Assembly (NCBI RefSeq): GCF_041925275.1
Contig: NZ_JBHEUZ010000016.1
Span: forward strand, 58,564-122,563
Direction: 5' to 3'
DNA length: 64,000 nt
Origin: Parapedobacter pyrenivorans_A
GTDB taxonomy: Bacteria; Bacteroidota; Bacteroidia; Sphingobacteriales; Sphingobacteriaceae
Shown one piece after another: positions 55,045-64,000 of this stretch. Below the pieces are notes generated by a model. The model was not told the origin of the DNA. It saw nothing but the letters and a program-made list of their open reading frames with translations, and made no database searches. Positions within the stretch are counted from its first letter, which is position 1. Every line of letters begins with the position of its first letter. A program made the translations under genes and the position numbers.

Positions 55045-55938
55045 CTACAGCAGTCCAACCTGTCTGCCAAACCGATAACTAAGTCCAATCTCATGCGTGG
55101 TGTTGTTCATCCGCCGGTCGAGCGTTTTACTTCCCGGGTTGAACTGGTAGCTATACCCTAGTCCGATACCCGAAAAGTTAAACTGGGCCATCCCCGCAAA
55201 CTCTCCATAAGTCCGCACATTTGCCCCTACCCCAAAGACCTCCTTCACGAAGAACATCGCCGAGGCCTCCGCCTGCGGCCGCAAACTTTCCGAGTATGTA
55301 ACCAGTAAAGACGGCCGGAACCGGAAGTCCGTCCCCAAAGGGAACAACGCCCCGGCCGTCAGGTGGTAGATGTTGGTGAATTCGTATCGGCTATCGCCCG
55401 TCAACCCCAGGTTGCCGAGCATCAGCCGTGGCAATGACAATCCCACGTAGTAGCGCTCCGGACGGTAAAGCATCACACCGAAGCCCACCAGCGCATCCGT
55501 CTCCCGGATGTCTTCCCGGAACGCCGGGTCCATCGGGTCGAGCTGCGAAAACCGACCGTCAAGGTAACTGAAGCCCGCATTCAGCGACAAGCCCAAATAT
55601 TCGCTTTCGGAAATCCGGACCGATTTGGCAAAGAACGCGCTTGCCTCGGTGAGTTTTTCCACGGCAAGGCTCTCGTGGCGAATAATCAGTCCGGCCGTAG
55701 CGCCCATCCCTGCGAACCCGATATGCCCGTTCCCCCAGAACACGGCGGGCGCCCCATCGATGCCCACCCATTGCCGACGGCCGATTACCGACACCTCGCC
55801 GCCCAGGTGCATCAGACTCGCCGCCGGATTGACAACCGTACGCAATTGCCCATGCTGCGTATGCGTGAGTGGCTGCTGGGCTTGTAAGCCGATGGTTATC
55901 AATAAACCCGCTAATGTTATGAATAGATTCCGTTTCAT
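55045..55938 (-). CDS. PorP/SprF family type IX secretion outer-membrane protein
   Basis: 297 residues. Signal peptide (about 1-20, ending GLQAQ), then QPLTHTQHGQLRTVVNPAAS, corresponding to the family's N-terminal 'NPA' region, and RRQWVGIDGAP near 50 (typical 'R-QW-G--G-P'). The rest alternates as beta-strands ending SYRFGRQVGLL, consistent with a 14-stranded barrel. SprF-like proteins support export or anchoring of a specific SprB-type adhesin encoded next to them. It starts 52 bases after the stop of adhesin 2, with the gap filled by a heptamer array, so the two form an operon. Confidence 0.92.
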   Translation of the reverse strand: MKRNLFITLAGLLITIGLQAQQPLTHTQHGQLRTVVNPAASLMHLGGEVSVIGRRQWVGIDGAPAVFWGNGHIGFAGMGATAGLIIRHESLAVEKLTEASAFFAKSVRISESEYLGLSLNAGFSYLDGRFSQLDPMDPAFREDIRETDALVGFGVMLYRPERYYVGLSLPRLMLGNLGLTGDSRYEFTNIYHLTAGALFPLGTDFRFRPSLLVTYSESLRPQAEASAMFFVKEVFGVGANVRTYGEFAGMAQFNFSGIGLGYSYQFNPGSKTLDRRMNNTTHEIGLSYRFGRQVGLL

Positions 55939-55939
55939 C

Positions 55940-55988
55940 GTCTGTTGTCTAGTGTCTAATGTCTCTTGTCTAGTGTCTCTTGTCTCAC
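55940..55988. repeat. Heptamer array GTCTNNT, seven units
   Basis: Seven consecutive units (GTCTGTT, GTCTAGT, GTCTAAT, GTCTCTT, GTCTAGT, GTCTCTT, GTCTCAC) fill almost the whole 52-base space between the adhesin 2 stop and the sprF start, including where a ribosome-binding site would lie. Confidence 0.92.
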
Positions 55989-55990
55989 AA

Positions 55991-58900
55991 CTAGTACCTC
56001 AACACAACCCATCCCTTCTTATGCTTCCACGTATTCCCATCCTTTACCTCCACGATGTAGAAATACGTACCTGCCGGCAATAGCTGTTGCGCCGTACTGA
56101 TACCTCGGAACGCCACTCGGTTATTATCGTAGCCACTGGCTTCCCACAGCAGGGTGCCGTTCCGGTTGAAGATGGTCACCCGGTTTTCCGGGTAATCCGT
56201 TACTGCCTCGATCATCAAGAACTCGTTGATGCCGTCGCCATTGGGTGATATTACCGGATGCACGCGTACCGGCAGGTCCGATGTCGGATCTACTACCCGG
56301 ATGGTCAACGTAACCGGTTCGGCGGCTTCGTAATTGGCGTCGCCCGTCTGCGTAGCGGTGATGGTGACCCATCCCAACCGCAGGATATTCAACGAAGTAC
56401 CTGCCAACGTGGCCACCTCGGCGTTGTCAGCGGTCAGCGTCACCGGTAACCCAGTCGTGCTCGATGCCGTCAACTCAATACTGCCCGCATCACGGTCCAC
56501 CTCGGTCGGGCCGTTCAGTGTGAGGGTCTGGCGGGCCTTGCGCACTATCAGTGTTCGGTGCTCCTGCGGCCTATTGCCGTAGTTCGCGTTCTCGGGAACC
56601 GTTGCCGTAATCGTGGTCTCACCCGCCCCGATGATGGCAATTTCGCCTTCGGCGGTTACTTCCGCCACATCGGGATTGCTGCTTACATAAATGATCTCTT
56701 CTCCGCTGGTTGCTGTTGCGCCTGCATCGAAAGCCGCATCGCCATAGATTTTCTCGGGCAGTGCCGGGAAATCCACCCTACGCATAGCCGGAAGCACGGT
56801 GAGGGTAGCCTCCAGCACTTCATCTTGATAATTTCCGGCACCATCGATGAGGGCTTTTACGGTTTGATGCCCAACATTGGTCCGGCCGTTGTTTTCGTAA
56901 GTCACCGAGGCTCTCGCTGGCAGGTCGCCAGCGAGCGAGAGGGTATGCTCGGTGCCATCATAGGTAAATGAGGTATTTTCAAAAATAAGCCCCGTAATCT
57001 GTCGTTGTGTAATCGTCAGTGTGCCTATTTCAAAGACCAGCGTATAATTGCCATCCAGCGACAAGTCGCCCTGGGTGATGGCATAGTCGCCCACATCTTC
57101 CCCGCCATCGCGGTTGAGGTCTCCCGCGAAGACATCGTCGCCAATCAACCCCGGCGTAAAGGTATACGTCAGTGCCGGGTCATCCGTACCGAATGCTTTG
57201 GCTTTGTCTGCTGCTGAGACTGTAATCTCCAATGGAGCGATGGTCAACGTGGCGGTCAACTCATCGTCTTCGTAGTTCTGGCCGCCATCGATATAGGCGG
57301 TCACATCATACGTGCCGGCGTCTATCGCACGATTACCCGGTTTACCGTCGATTTCATAAGTCACCGAGGCTCCCGCTGGCAATTCGCCAGCGAGGATAAG
57401 CCTTTGTTCGGTGCCATCGTAGGTAGATGAAATATTATGAAGGGCGATGCCCGTGATTTGTTGCTGGGTAATCGTCAGTTTGCCGGCTTCAAATGTGATT
57501 TCGTAATTGTCGTCGAGCGAAAGGTCTCCCTGCGTGATGGCATAGTCGCCCACCACGTCGCCTTCGACACGGGCCAGGTTACCGCTAAATGCATCGTCAC
57601 CAACGAGTTTCGGTGTAAACGTATACGTAAACGCCGGGTCATCCGCGCCGAAAACCTTCGCTTTGTCTGTGGCCGTCACCCTGATTTCCAACGGTGTGAC
57701 GGATAGCGTGGCGGTCAGTTCCGCGTCTTCGTAGTTGTTCCCACCGTCGATGATGGCGATTACGGCATACGTACCGGCCTCTGTGGCACTGTTACCCGGC
57801 TCGCCGTCAATCTCATAGCTCACCGTCGCGCCTTCCGGCAACTCGCCGGTCAGTTCCAGCATGTGTTCCGTGCCGTCATATTCGAAGGAGGTATTAATCA
57901 ATTCGACACCCTCATACACCGCCGGCGTGATCGTCAGCGTGCCATCCTCGAACGCGATTTCGTAATTATCATCCAACGACAGGTTACCTTGTATGATTGC
58001 GTAGGCACCCGCATTCTCGCCTTCCTCGCGGGTAAGTCCGCCCGTGAATACATCCTCACCGATCAGCTCAGGCATGAACGTATAGGTCAATGCCGGATCA
58101 TCCGAGCCAAACACCTTCGTTTTGTCGGTCGCGGTAACCACGATTTCCAGCGGCGTGATGGTCAGCGTCGCGGCTAGTTCCTTGTCTTCGTAGTTGTCGC
58201 CCCCATCAATGATGGCCGTGATTTCATAGGCACCGGCATCCGTGGCACCGTTGCCCGGTTCGCCGTCAATCTCATAGCTCACCGTCGCGCCTTCCGGCAA
58301 CTCGCCGGTCAGTTCCAGCATGTGTTCCGTACCGTCATATTCAAAGGAGGTATTAATCAATTCGACACCCTCATACACCGCAGGCGTGATCGTCAGCGTA
58401 CCTTGCTCAAAGGTGATTTCATAGTTGTCACCGAGCAACAAGTCGCCTTGATTAATTGTGTAGCTGCCCACGTCGTCCCCCCCCTCACGGGCAAGACCGC
58501 CTGCGAACGCATCGCTACCGACCAGCTCCGGCGTAAAGGCATATGTCAGTATCGGATCATCCGTGCCGAATACCTTCGTTTTGTCGTCCGCCACAACCGT
58601 TATTTCCAATGGTGTGATGGTCAACGTGCCGGCTTCAAAGACAAGTGCATAGTTATCATCCAGCGACAGGTTACCCCGCGTAATCGCATAGTCACCCACG
58701 TCTTCACCTACGTCACGGTCAAGTTCGCCCGCAAAGGTATCGCCGCTAATCAGCTCCGGCGTGAAGGTATACGTCAGTTCAGGATCATCGATACCAAATA
58801 CCTTGGTTTTATTTTCCACGGTAACTGTAATTTCCAATGGCGTAATTACAAATGCATCGTTATCCGCCTTAACGGTGAAGGCATAATTTCCGGCCTGTGC

Positions 58901-61900
58901 ACCGCCAACTGCTAATTCAATGTCATACGCACCCACGCCTTCGCCTTCCTGCCGTGTGGTAGCCGAAACGATATCCGTCAGCTGGTCATCAAATGCCAGC
59001 TCGTCGCCCTCAGCCAGCTCATACGCGTACGTATCAGGATCATCAGAACCGTACACTTTCCCTTGACCCGCTGTCGGAACGATCGTGATGGCTTTCTGTG
59101 CCACGGTAACGGCAAGCGACAGTGATGCCGCCTCATAATTATCCGTGCCTTCCTGCTCAATGGTCAAGGTGGCATCGCCCCCCAAGCGGGCAGCAACAGC
59201 AGCGAGGTCGCTCAGGTCGATAACTGCGTCATCACCTGTTCCGAGCGCATAGGTAACAACACCATCTGGATCGGTTGTGTTGAACGTTAGTTCCCCGGTA
59301 TCTCCATAGGTCAACGATAGTCCTTCGTCGGTATCAATCACTGCACCATTCCATGAAGCCGTCAATACGGGCGTGCCTTTCGCCACCACAATGGTGATCT
59401 CCGCCTGCAGATTATCTGGATTCAGTAAACATTCCTCTTCTGGAATCGCGGGTGGCACGGCAAACACATACGTACCAGCCACATCCCCATCATAGCTGCC
59501 ACCGGTAGGCGTAAGGAGCACCCAGTGGTCACGATTACCATCCAGCGGGATGGACACCTCCGTATCATCGCTTAATCTGGCGGTTACGACAGTCGGCAAT
59601 CCATCGATATCACCCCAAGCCGTGCCGTACGCCGCCGTTACCGCCGCCGGTGCGGCTAACTGTTCGATGTATAACCGTTCGCCCTGATATTCGTAGGCAC
59701 CCATGTCTATCACACCATCGCCTGCAAAATCATACACCCGCAGGTTGCCGCCCATGTCACGGTCATTCGCTAGGTCTCCGCCCGCATCGATGTATAGCTG
59801 GTTGTTGCCCGCGCCGATGGCAGGGCTGCATGCACTTAATTGTAAATAACCGCCGCCGCCGGGTGTGGTGCTCATGAATACCGGATCGGTGTCGATGTTG
59901 TTGCCGCCGTCCAGGATGCCCGTTGCCTGATTCCAGTTCGCGCTTCCGCCCGAATGGGCGACCAAGCTATTGGCGACGGTTACATCGCCGCCCAATGTGG
60001 AAACGGATATGGATGCGGATGGATCAGTCGGGTCACCTTCTACTTCATTCTCCCAGATCACTACATTGTTCAGTAGGGTCGAGGTCTGTTCCACATATAT
60101 TGCACCGCCATCGAACTGGGGAATAAAAACGCCGACAATCCAGTTTCCGTAGAAGGTGGCATTGGTTACGGACAACGACGTACCATTACCACTGCTGTGT
60201 ATCCCCCCACCCGGACCGGAAGACGTTCCATCTTCAACCAATCCGGCCCCATTGTTTGCGAATATGGCCTGCGTGATGTCAACAGACCCTCCAAAATTAC
60301 GTATACCCCCACCACCGCCGGGCGCCATGTTCCGATAGAACGTCACGTTGGATAACGTCGGTGAACTGATTTCTGTTAAGAGGGAAACCGTGTTGAACAA
60401 TCCGCCGCCCCAATCGCCCACATTATTAAACCACGCCATGTGGGCAAATTGTGGCGATGAGGAGATGACATACGTCCCACCGCCAAAAAACCGATAAACT
60501 GTCTGTCCCATTACAGACGAGCCCGACGTATTGCCGCGAGCATAGCCACCGGTTACCGTAAATCCGTCCATGAGCGCACTGCCTATATTTCCCGATGAAA
60601 TGGTCACGTGATGGGCATTCTCGGTATGGTTATCATAATTAGCTGTATGGTCGTTGCCGTTGAAATCGCCGCTTAGGATACTGCCCTGTGCCAGGCTATT
60701 CATAGTTGGTAGGATACGCGCATCTTCCAGGGTTTCGATTCCGGCCACCGGGTCAAACCCACCGTACAATTGCACATTCGGCACCAGTACAAAGCTGTTA
60801 TCCCGGCCGCCGTCGGTGGTATACTGCGCGTCGGCCGCATGGTATAAGGGCAGGTAGGTTCCTTTGGCTACAAAGATGCGCAGCGGTTCGGCTTCCGTCC
60901 AACCGGGACTGCCCCCATCGTGCTGCTCGCGCGCCCATTTCAGTGCATCGGCCAGCTCGGGGATGGCATTTTCCCAGCTGTCGCCCACGCCGGTATAGCC
61001 GGTGGCCGCGGTGTTCACGTTGACATCTACGTAGAGGATATGGTTATCGCCGGGTTCAATGGGAGGATCCGGCAGTACAACACTACAGGTACCTTCCGCT
61101 AGTAACTGAAAGCGCCAATTCCGCTCGTCCCTCAGTTTATCCACATAGGGGGCGACATCGGGACTGTAAGTAACGCCTGACCCGCCAAGTAAAGCCCCGT
61201 CATTCGTATTGGGATTCGTGGCCCAGCTATAAAGGGAATAACTGAAGTTTTCGCAGCTCATGCCGCTCCCGGTAAAAGCGAAAAGCGCTCCACCCAGACT
61301 TTCCAGCTTCCAGGCGCCCAGCGACTGGTCAAAACTGGCGGCGTCACGGAACATATAGTCGAAGTTTTCCAACTTACGTACATCCCAACTATCTAATGAT
61401 TGATTGAAGCTCGTTGCCCCGTCAAACATAAACGACATGTTGGTTACATTGCTGACGTCCCAGTTGTCCAAGGATTGATTGAAGCCAGCCACATCCTCAA
61501 ACAAGTTACTCAAGTCAGTCACCGTACTGACATCCCAATCATTGATATTGGGTATTACATCTATTCCACTGAGACTGAAAGCGAAACTTAAATCCGTTAC
61601 GCCACTTAAGTCCGGGATATCCGTTGCCGTGATTTTCAGGTTCTCACAACCATAGAATACAAATCTACTCCAATGTACGGTGCCCCAGTTTTTCACCTCC
61701 AACAGTTTAGCTGCATCATTTCCAACTAAAAGATAATGGAGTTCGATCGCGTGAAAAGGATTGCTTCCCGTCGGAGCGATACGTACCTCATAAGTTCCAG
61801 GTTGCGGAAACGTCACGAATGTTTCGCCGCTTCCATTTCCCGACCCGGTAACTGCCGGATTGTTGGTATCCACCCAGGTATAGGTGAACTCGCCTGTGGC

Positions 61901-63820
61901 CGGTATCTTGATGTCGTAGGGTCCGGTACCGCCGTCAATATCGGTCTTCCAGACAGTGATGAAATCGTTGGGGTCGGCGGGCACGCTAGACGTAATCCGA
62001 ATTAATACCGTCCCATCATCGCTTAGATTGCCTCCCGATCCGGTATGGCCGCTATCATTTATCATGACCTCCAACGGCTGATCGTCCGTATTTCCGGGTT
62101 CGTTCTCATAAGTCACATTCGATGCCGCAAAAAAGGAATTGATATTAGCAAGTGATCCACTAATTGTCAAGCCGTTCGTCCCGTTTCCGGCGGCGGTTAT
62201 CCCACTTGCCGGGGCGGCTATCAACCGACCAGCTGGAACATCCAAACGGACATTTATGTTACCGCTCCCGGCATCTACATCGGTAAAGCTGATACCGACC
62301 AAGGCCGAAGCCACATTTTCTATAACGTCGATAGTTGCCGGCAACGACACTTCCGGAGCATCGTTAACCGGGGTGATGTCGACCTGGATAGTTCCAACGC
62401 TGATATCGATTCCTCCCCCGCTGCCTGTATGGCCGTTATCGTTGATGAATACGTCAACCTGTGCCGCAGCGACACCGTAGAGGTTTGCTGCCGGCCGGAA
62501 AAAGATATTAGTGGGAACGTTAATGTAATTATTCAGGTCTGTCAGATTTCCGGTAAGGGTTAGCCGGTTAGTCAGGTGGCCGGTAATGGTAATCCCCGGA
62601 CTCGAGGCAATATCAAAAATGCCGCCGGTTGCCTGCAAGGTCAACGTGAGCGCTCCTGAACCAGCGTCCACATCTTCGATGGTGGCTGCCGAAATAGTAA
62701 GGGCGTCGGTGGTAGCATCTTCCTCCACCGTTACGACCGCTGGCAGTCCCGTGACGGTGGGACTGCTGTTTGTACCTCCACCACCGCAATCGGTTGCTCC
62801 CGCATCGCCCGTAATCGTCCACCTTTTAGCTATTAATTGCTGTCGGGCCGTTTCGGCCGCCGTACCCGGGCAGTATTCCTGACCTGTCGCGTCCAGTGTG
62901 ATATCGGATGGAACCGTGGGTAGGGACGCCCAACCGATGAGCGTAGCCCCGTAATTGGCGGAAGAAAGGCCCGTTGCGAGCAACATGCCGTCCATATCCG
63001 TTACATTGGAAATGTTCCAACTGCCCAGTGACTGATCGAAAGCCATGGCAATGAAAAACATATTGTTCATCGTGGTTACATTCGACACATCCCATCCACT
63101 CAAGTCCTGGTTAAAGACCGCCGCTTGATAGAACATAAATGACATATCCGCCACGTTGCCTACCTCCCAACCGCCGATGTCTTGATTAAAGACACTTGCA
63201 CCCCAGAACATCCAAGACATGTCCGTTACAGCGGCAACATTCCAATTGGTAATGTTGCCGTTGAACGCCTTCGCACCGTTAAACATACTCGCCATGTTGG
63301 TTACGTTCGATACGTTCCAACCACTGAGATCACCATTAACCAACTGCGCCCTGGCGAACATCCGCACCAACGAAGACACGCCACTTAAATTGGGTGCATC
63401 ACTTGCATTCAACACCATATTACTCGCGCCATCAAAGGCCATCTCCATCGATTGCCAGGCGATATCCCCCCATTGTTCGACGCTTACAAGTTTATCCGTT
63501 ATAGATATATCTCTCCCCCCAAGCCGTATAGCCGGAAAATTTTCCGTAATTTCTACCGTATACGTTCCCGCTACGGCATAGGTGTGGACAGCATCGCCGG
63601 TTTGTCCTGTCGACGTATTGCCATCTCCCCAATCCACTGTATAATTATACCCCGATACATCCGGATTCACCGGAATGGTAATACTCTCACCGGGATTATC
63701 CGTTTTCCAAGTGGTGACGAATGGCCGTTGCGCCAGCGCAGTAAAGCTCATCAGCACAACTAACAGAGCAGTCCATAATCCAGCCAATGGCATGCGTAGA
63801 CGTGGTAGAAATCTTTCCAT
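55991..63820 (-). CDS. Giant T9SS-exported surface protein with BspA-type and MBG repeats
   Basis: About 2609 residues from ATG 63820 (MERFLPRLRMPL...), chosen because it begins a clean signal peptide ending ALAQ (residue 31); an upstream in-frame ATG would add 30 residues without a signal. Order: PKD-like domain (about 45-85); five BspA/DUF285 repeats (about 155-285, form W-VSNVT-M--MF); two cadherin-like domains (355-610); a second PKD/BspA set of about four (627-860); a beta-helix-like region starting GVGDSWENAIPEL (927-1375); alternating MBG_2 (about six) and YDG-like (about four) domains (1450-2350); Ig-like domains; and a T9SS type B domain (2513-2609: SPNGDGINEFLMIEAV ... GWVVLRY). Probably a cell-surface adhesin paired with the sprF gene that follows. 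Internal 459-base repeats could recombine. Confidence 0.88.
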   Translation of the reverse strand: MERFLPRLRMPLAGLWTALLVVLMSFTALAQRPFVTTWKTDNPGESITIPVNPDVSGYNYTVDWGDGNTSTGQTGDAVHTYAVAGTYTVEITENFPAIRLGGRDISITDKLVSVEQWGDIAWQSMEMAFDGASNMVLNASDAPNLSGVSSLVRMFARAQLVNGDLSGWNVSNVTNMASMFNGAKAFNGNITNWNVAAVTDMSWMFWGASVFNQDIGGWEVGNVADMSFMFYQAAVFNQDLSGWDVSNVTTMNNMFFIAMAFDQSLGSWNISNVTDMDGMLLATGLSSANYGATLIGWASLPTVPSDITLDATGQEYCPGTAAETARQQLIAKRWTITGDAGATDCGGGGTNSSPTVTGLPAVVTVEEDATTDALTISAATIEDVDAGSGALTLTLQATGGIFDIASSPGITITGHLTNRLTLTGNLTDLNNYINVPTNIFFRPAANLYGVAAAQVDVFINDNGHTGSGGGIDISVGTIQVDITPVNDAPEVSLPATIDVIENVASALVGISFTDVDAGSGNINVRLDVPAGRLIAAPASGITAAGNGTNGLTISGSLANINSFFAASNVTYENEPGNTDDQPLEVMINDSGHTGSGGNLSDDGTVLIRITSSVPADPNDFITVWKTDIDGGTGPYDIKIPATGEFTYTWVDTNNPAVTGSGNGSGETFVTFPQPGTYEVRIAPTGSNPFHAIELHYLLVGNDAAKLLEVKNWGTVHWSRFVFYGCENLKITATDIPDLSGVTDLSFAFSLSGIDVIPNINDWDVSTVTDLSNLFEDVAGFNQSLDNWDVSNVTNMSFMFDGATSFNQSLDSWDVRKLENFDYMFRDAASFDQSLGAWKLESLGGALFAFTGSGMSCENFSYSLYSWATNPNTNDGALLGGSGVTYSPDVAPYVDKLRDERNWRFQLLAEGTCSVVLPDPPIEPGDNHILYVDVNVNTAATGYTGVGDSWENAIPELADALKWAREQHDGGSPGWTEAEPLRIFVAKGTYLPLYHAADAQYTTDGGRDNSFVLVPNVQLYGGFDPVAGIETLEDARILPTMNSLAQGSILSGDFNGNDHTANYDNHTENAHHVTISSGNIGSALMDGFTVTGGYARGNTSGSSVMGQTVYRFFGGGTYVISSSPQFAHMAWFNNVGDWGGGLFNTVSLLTEISSPTLSNVTFYRNMAPGGGGGIRNFGGSVDITQAIFANNGAGLVEDGTSSGPGGGIHSSGNGTSLSVTNATFYGNWIVGVFIPQFDGGAIYVEQTSTLLNNVVIWENEVEGDPTDPSASISVSTLGGDVTVANSLVAHSGGSANWNQATGILDGGNNIDTDPVFMSTTPGGGGYLQLSACSPAIGAGNNQLYIDAGGDLANDRDMGGNLRVYDFAGDGVIDMGAYEYQGERLYIEQLAAPAAVTAAYGTAWGDIDGLPTVVTARLSDDTEVSIPLDGNRDHWVLLTPTGGSYDGDVAGTYVFAVPPAIPEEECLLNPDNLQAEITIVVAKGTPVLTASWNGAVIDTDEGLSLTYGDTGELTFNTTDPDGVVTYALGTGDDAVIDLSDLAAVAARLGGDATLTIEQEGTDNYEAASLSLAVTVAQKAITIVPTAGQGKVYGSDDPDTYAYELAEGDELAFDDQLTDIVSATTRQEGEGVGAYDIELAVGGAQAGNYAFTVKADNDAFVITPLEITVTVENKTKVFGIDDPELTYTFTPELISGDTFAGELDRDVGEDVGDYAITRGNLSLDDNYALVFEAGTLTITPLEITVVADDKTKVFGTDDPILTYAFTPELVGSDAFAGGLAREGGDDVGSYTINQGDLLLGDNYEITFEQGTLTITPAVYEGVELINTSFEYDGTEHMLELTGELPEGATVSYEIDGEPGNGATDAGAYEITAIIDGGDNYEDKELAATLTITPLEIVVTATDKTKVFGSDDPALTYTFMPELIGEDVFTGGLTREEGENAGAYAIIQGNLSLDDNYEIAFEDGTLTITPAVYEGVELINTSFEYDGTEHMLELTGELPEGATVSYEIDGEPGNSATEAGTYAVIAIIDGGNNYEDAELTATLSVTPLEIRVTATDKAKVFGADDPAFTYTFTPKLVGDDAFSGNLARVEGDVVGDYAITQGDLSLDDNYEITFEAGKLTITQQQITGIALHNISSTYDGTEQRLILAGELPAGASVTYEIDGKPGNRAIDAGTYDVTAYIDGGQNYEDDELTATLTIAPLEITVSAADKAKAFGTDDPALTYTFTPGLIGDDVFAGDLNRDGGEDVGDYAITQGDLSLDGNYTLVFEIGTLTITQRQITGLIFENTSFTYDGTEHTLSLAGDLPARASVTYENNGRTNVGHQTVKALIDGAGNYQDEVLEATLTVLPAMRRVDFPALPEKIYGDAAFDAGATATSGEEIIYVSSNPDVAEVTAEGEIAIIGAGETTITATVPENANYGNRPQEHRTLIVRKARQTLTLNGPTEVDRDAGSIELTASSTTGLPVTLTADNAEVATLAGTSLNILRLGWVTITATQTGDANYEAAEPVTLTIRVVDPTSDLPVRVHPVISPNGDGINEFLMIEAVTDYPENRVTIFNRNGTLLWEASGYDNNRVAFRGISTAQQLLPAGTYFYIVEVKDGNTWKHKKGWVVLRY
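57801..58402 (-). repeat. Near-identical 459-base-spaced repeats inside adhesin 2
   Basis: 57801-57943 and 58260-58402 (143 bases each, about four mismatches) encode two consecutive YDG-like units (FEYDGTEHMLELTGELPEG). The offset of 459 bases equals 153 codons, one MBG_2 plus YDG-like cassette. Confidence 0.85.
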
Positions 63821-63960
63821 AGCGCTACAAATTGACGGAAAATAGGCCGACCCCGCCACCCCTCTTTTGGGGGGGTATTCCCAAAACGCGTAAAGAAAGA
63901 CCACACCCAATTTAGTTATTAAAAATTACTAGTGATGCGTTAAGTTTTTAAAATTTGTTG

Positions 63961-63973
63961 TAATACATTGTAT
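63961..63973. repeat. 13-base repeat TAATACATTGTAT, copy B
   Basis: Identical to 55029-55041, here about 140 bases upstream of the adhesin 2 start in an AT-rich region. The 180-base upstream region (63821-64000) holds no other gene; it contains a run of seven G on the plus strand near 63868. Confidence 0.6.
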
Positions 63974-64000
63974 ATAAATATATTATAATCGTTCTTTGAT

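Noticed and set aside
54903..55094. Minus-strand frame of 63 codons downstream of and overlapping the end of sprF
   Set aside because: No domain, poor codon pattern, overlaps sprF and its hairpin.
55940..55988. Possible CRISPR array in the GTCTNNT repeats
   Set aside because: Units are 7 bases with no spacers and there are no cas genes in the window.
44059..63820. Many long open frames in other frames inside the giant adhesin genes
   Set aside because: They are shadows caused by repeat structure and GC-rich codon use; none has a signal or domain.

Overview
The window looks like a chromosomal segment of a Bacteroidota bacterium, most likely of the Sphingobacteriaceae (a Parapedobacter- or Olivibacter-like genus is a guess from overall gene style). 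The evidence is two giant surface proteins with type IX secretion (T9SS) type B C-terminal domains, a PorP/SprF protein, DUF2723/GT117 membrane proteins, an Xre-RES toxin-antitoxin pair, lipoprotein signal peptides, and repeated promoters of the Bacteroidota form TAnnTTTG, often with TTG about 19-21 bases upstream. No phage, transposase, CRISPR array or rRNA was seen.

Region 1 (93-15236, all +) is a sugar-catabolism cluster. It starts with two large secreted cytochrome c-type proteins of the Planctomycetes/Verrucomicrobia 'heme-binding dehydrogenase' style. A DUF4432 epimerase-like protein, a phosphomannose-isomerase-like cupin, two TIM-barrel sugar isomerases/epimerases, a ThuA-domain lipoprotein, an MFS transporter, a Gfo/Idh/MocA dehydrogenase and a DUF1080 (3-keto-glycoside hydrolase family) lipoprotein follow. 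Together they suggest periplasmic oxidation and cleavage of a glycoside, uptake of the product, and cytosolic isomerisation/redox steps.

Region 2 (15303-20179, +) holds housekeeping genes: alpha/beta hydrolase, DHH phosphoesterase, FKBP prolyl isomerase with a strong terminator, TatD nuclease and type I asparaginase. Region 3 (20185-29438, -) is a probable seven-gene envelope operon read TPR protein, outer-membrane barrel, HU-CCDC81/SPOR protein, ExbB, ExbD, TonB, FolC. Region 4 (29589-31110, -) is pyrR-pyrB behind a leader with an inverted repeat. Region 5 (31286-39474, -) holds an Xre-RES module, a Ycf48-like beta-propeller and two tandem 1009-residue DUF2723/GT117 paralogues.

Region 6 (39677-43955, +) carries tRNA-Gln(TTG), prs, rplY, pth, gltA and a DUF2200 gene, several with recognisable promoters and terminators. 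Region 7 (44059-63820, -) is dominated by two T9SS adhesin-like genes of 3485 and about 2609 codons with one sprF-like gene between them. One adhesin carries three IPT/TIG plus seven-bladed FG-GAP propeller modules; the other carries BspA-type repeats. Both have MBG/Ig-like stalks and the same kind of C-terminal sorting domain. Their 3' ends, including bases past the stop codon, are homologous and run into arrays of a GTCTNNT heptamer. A third heptamer array of different sequence overlaps the stop of the DUF4432 gene.

All functions are inferred by reading motifs; no database search was possible.
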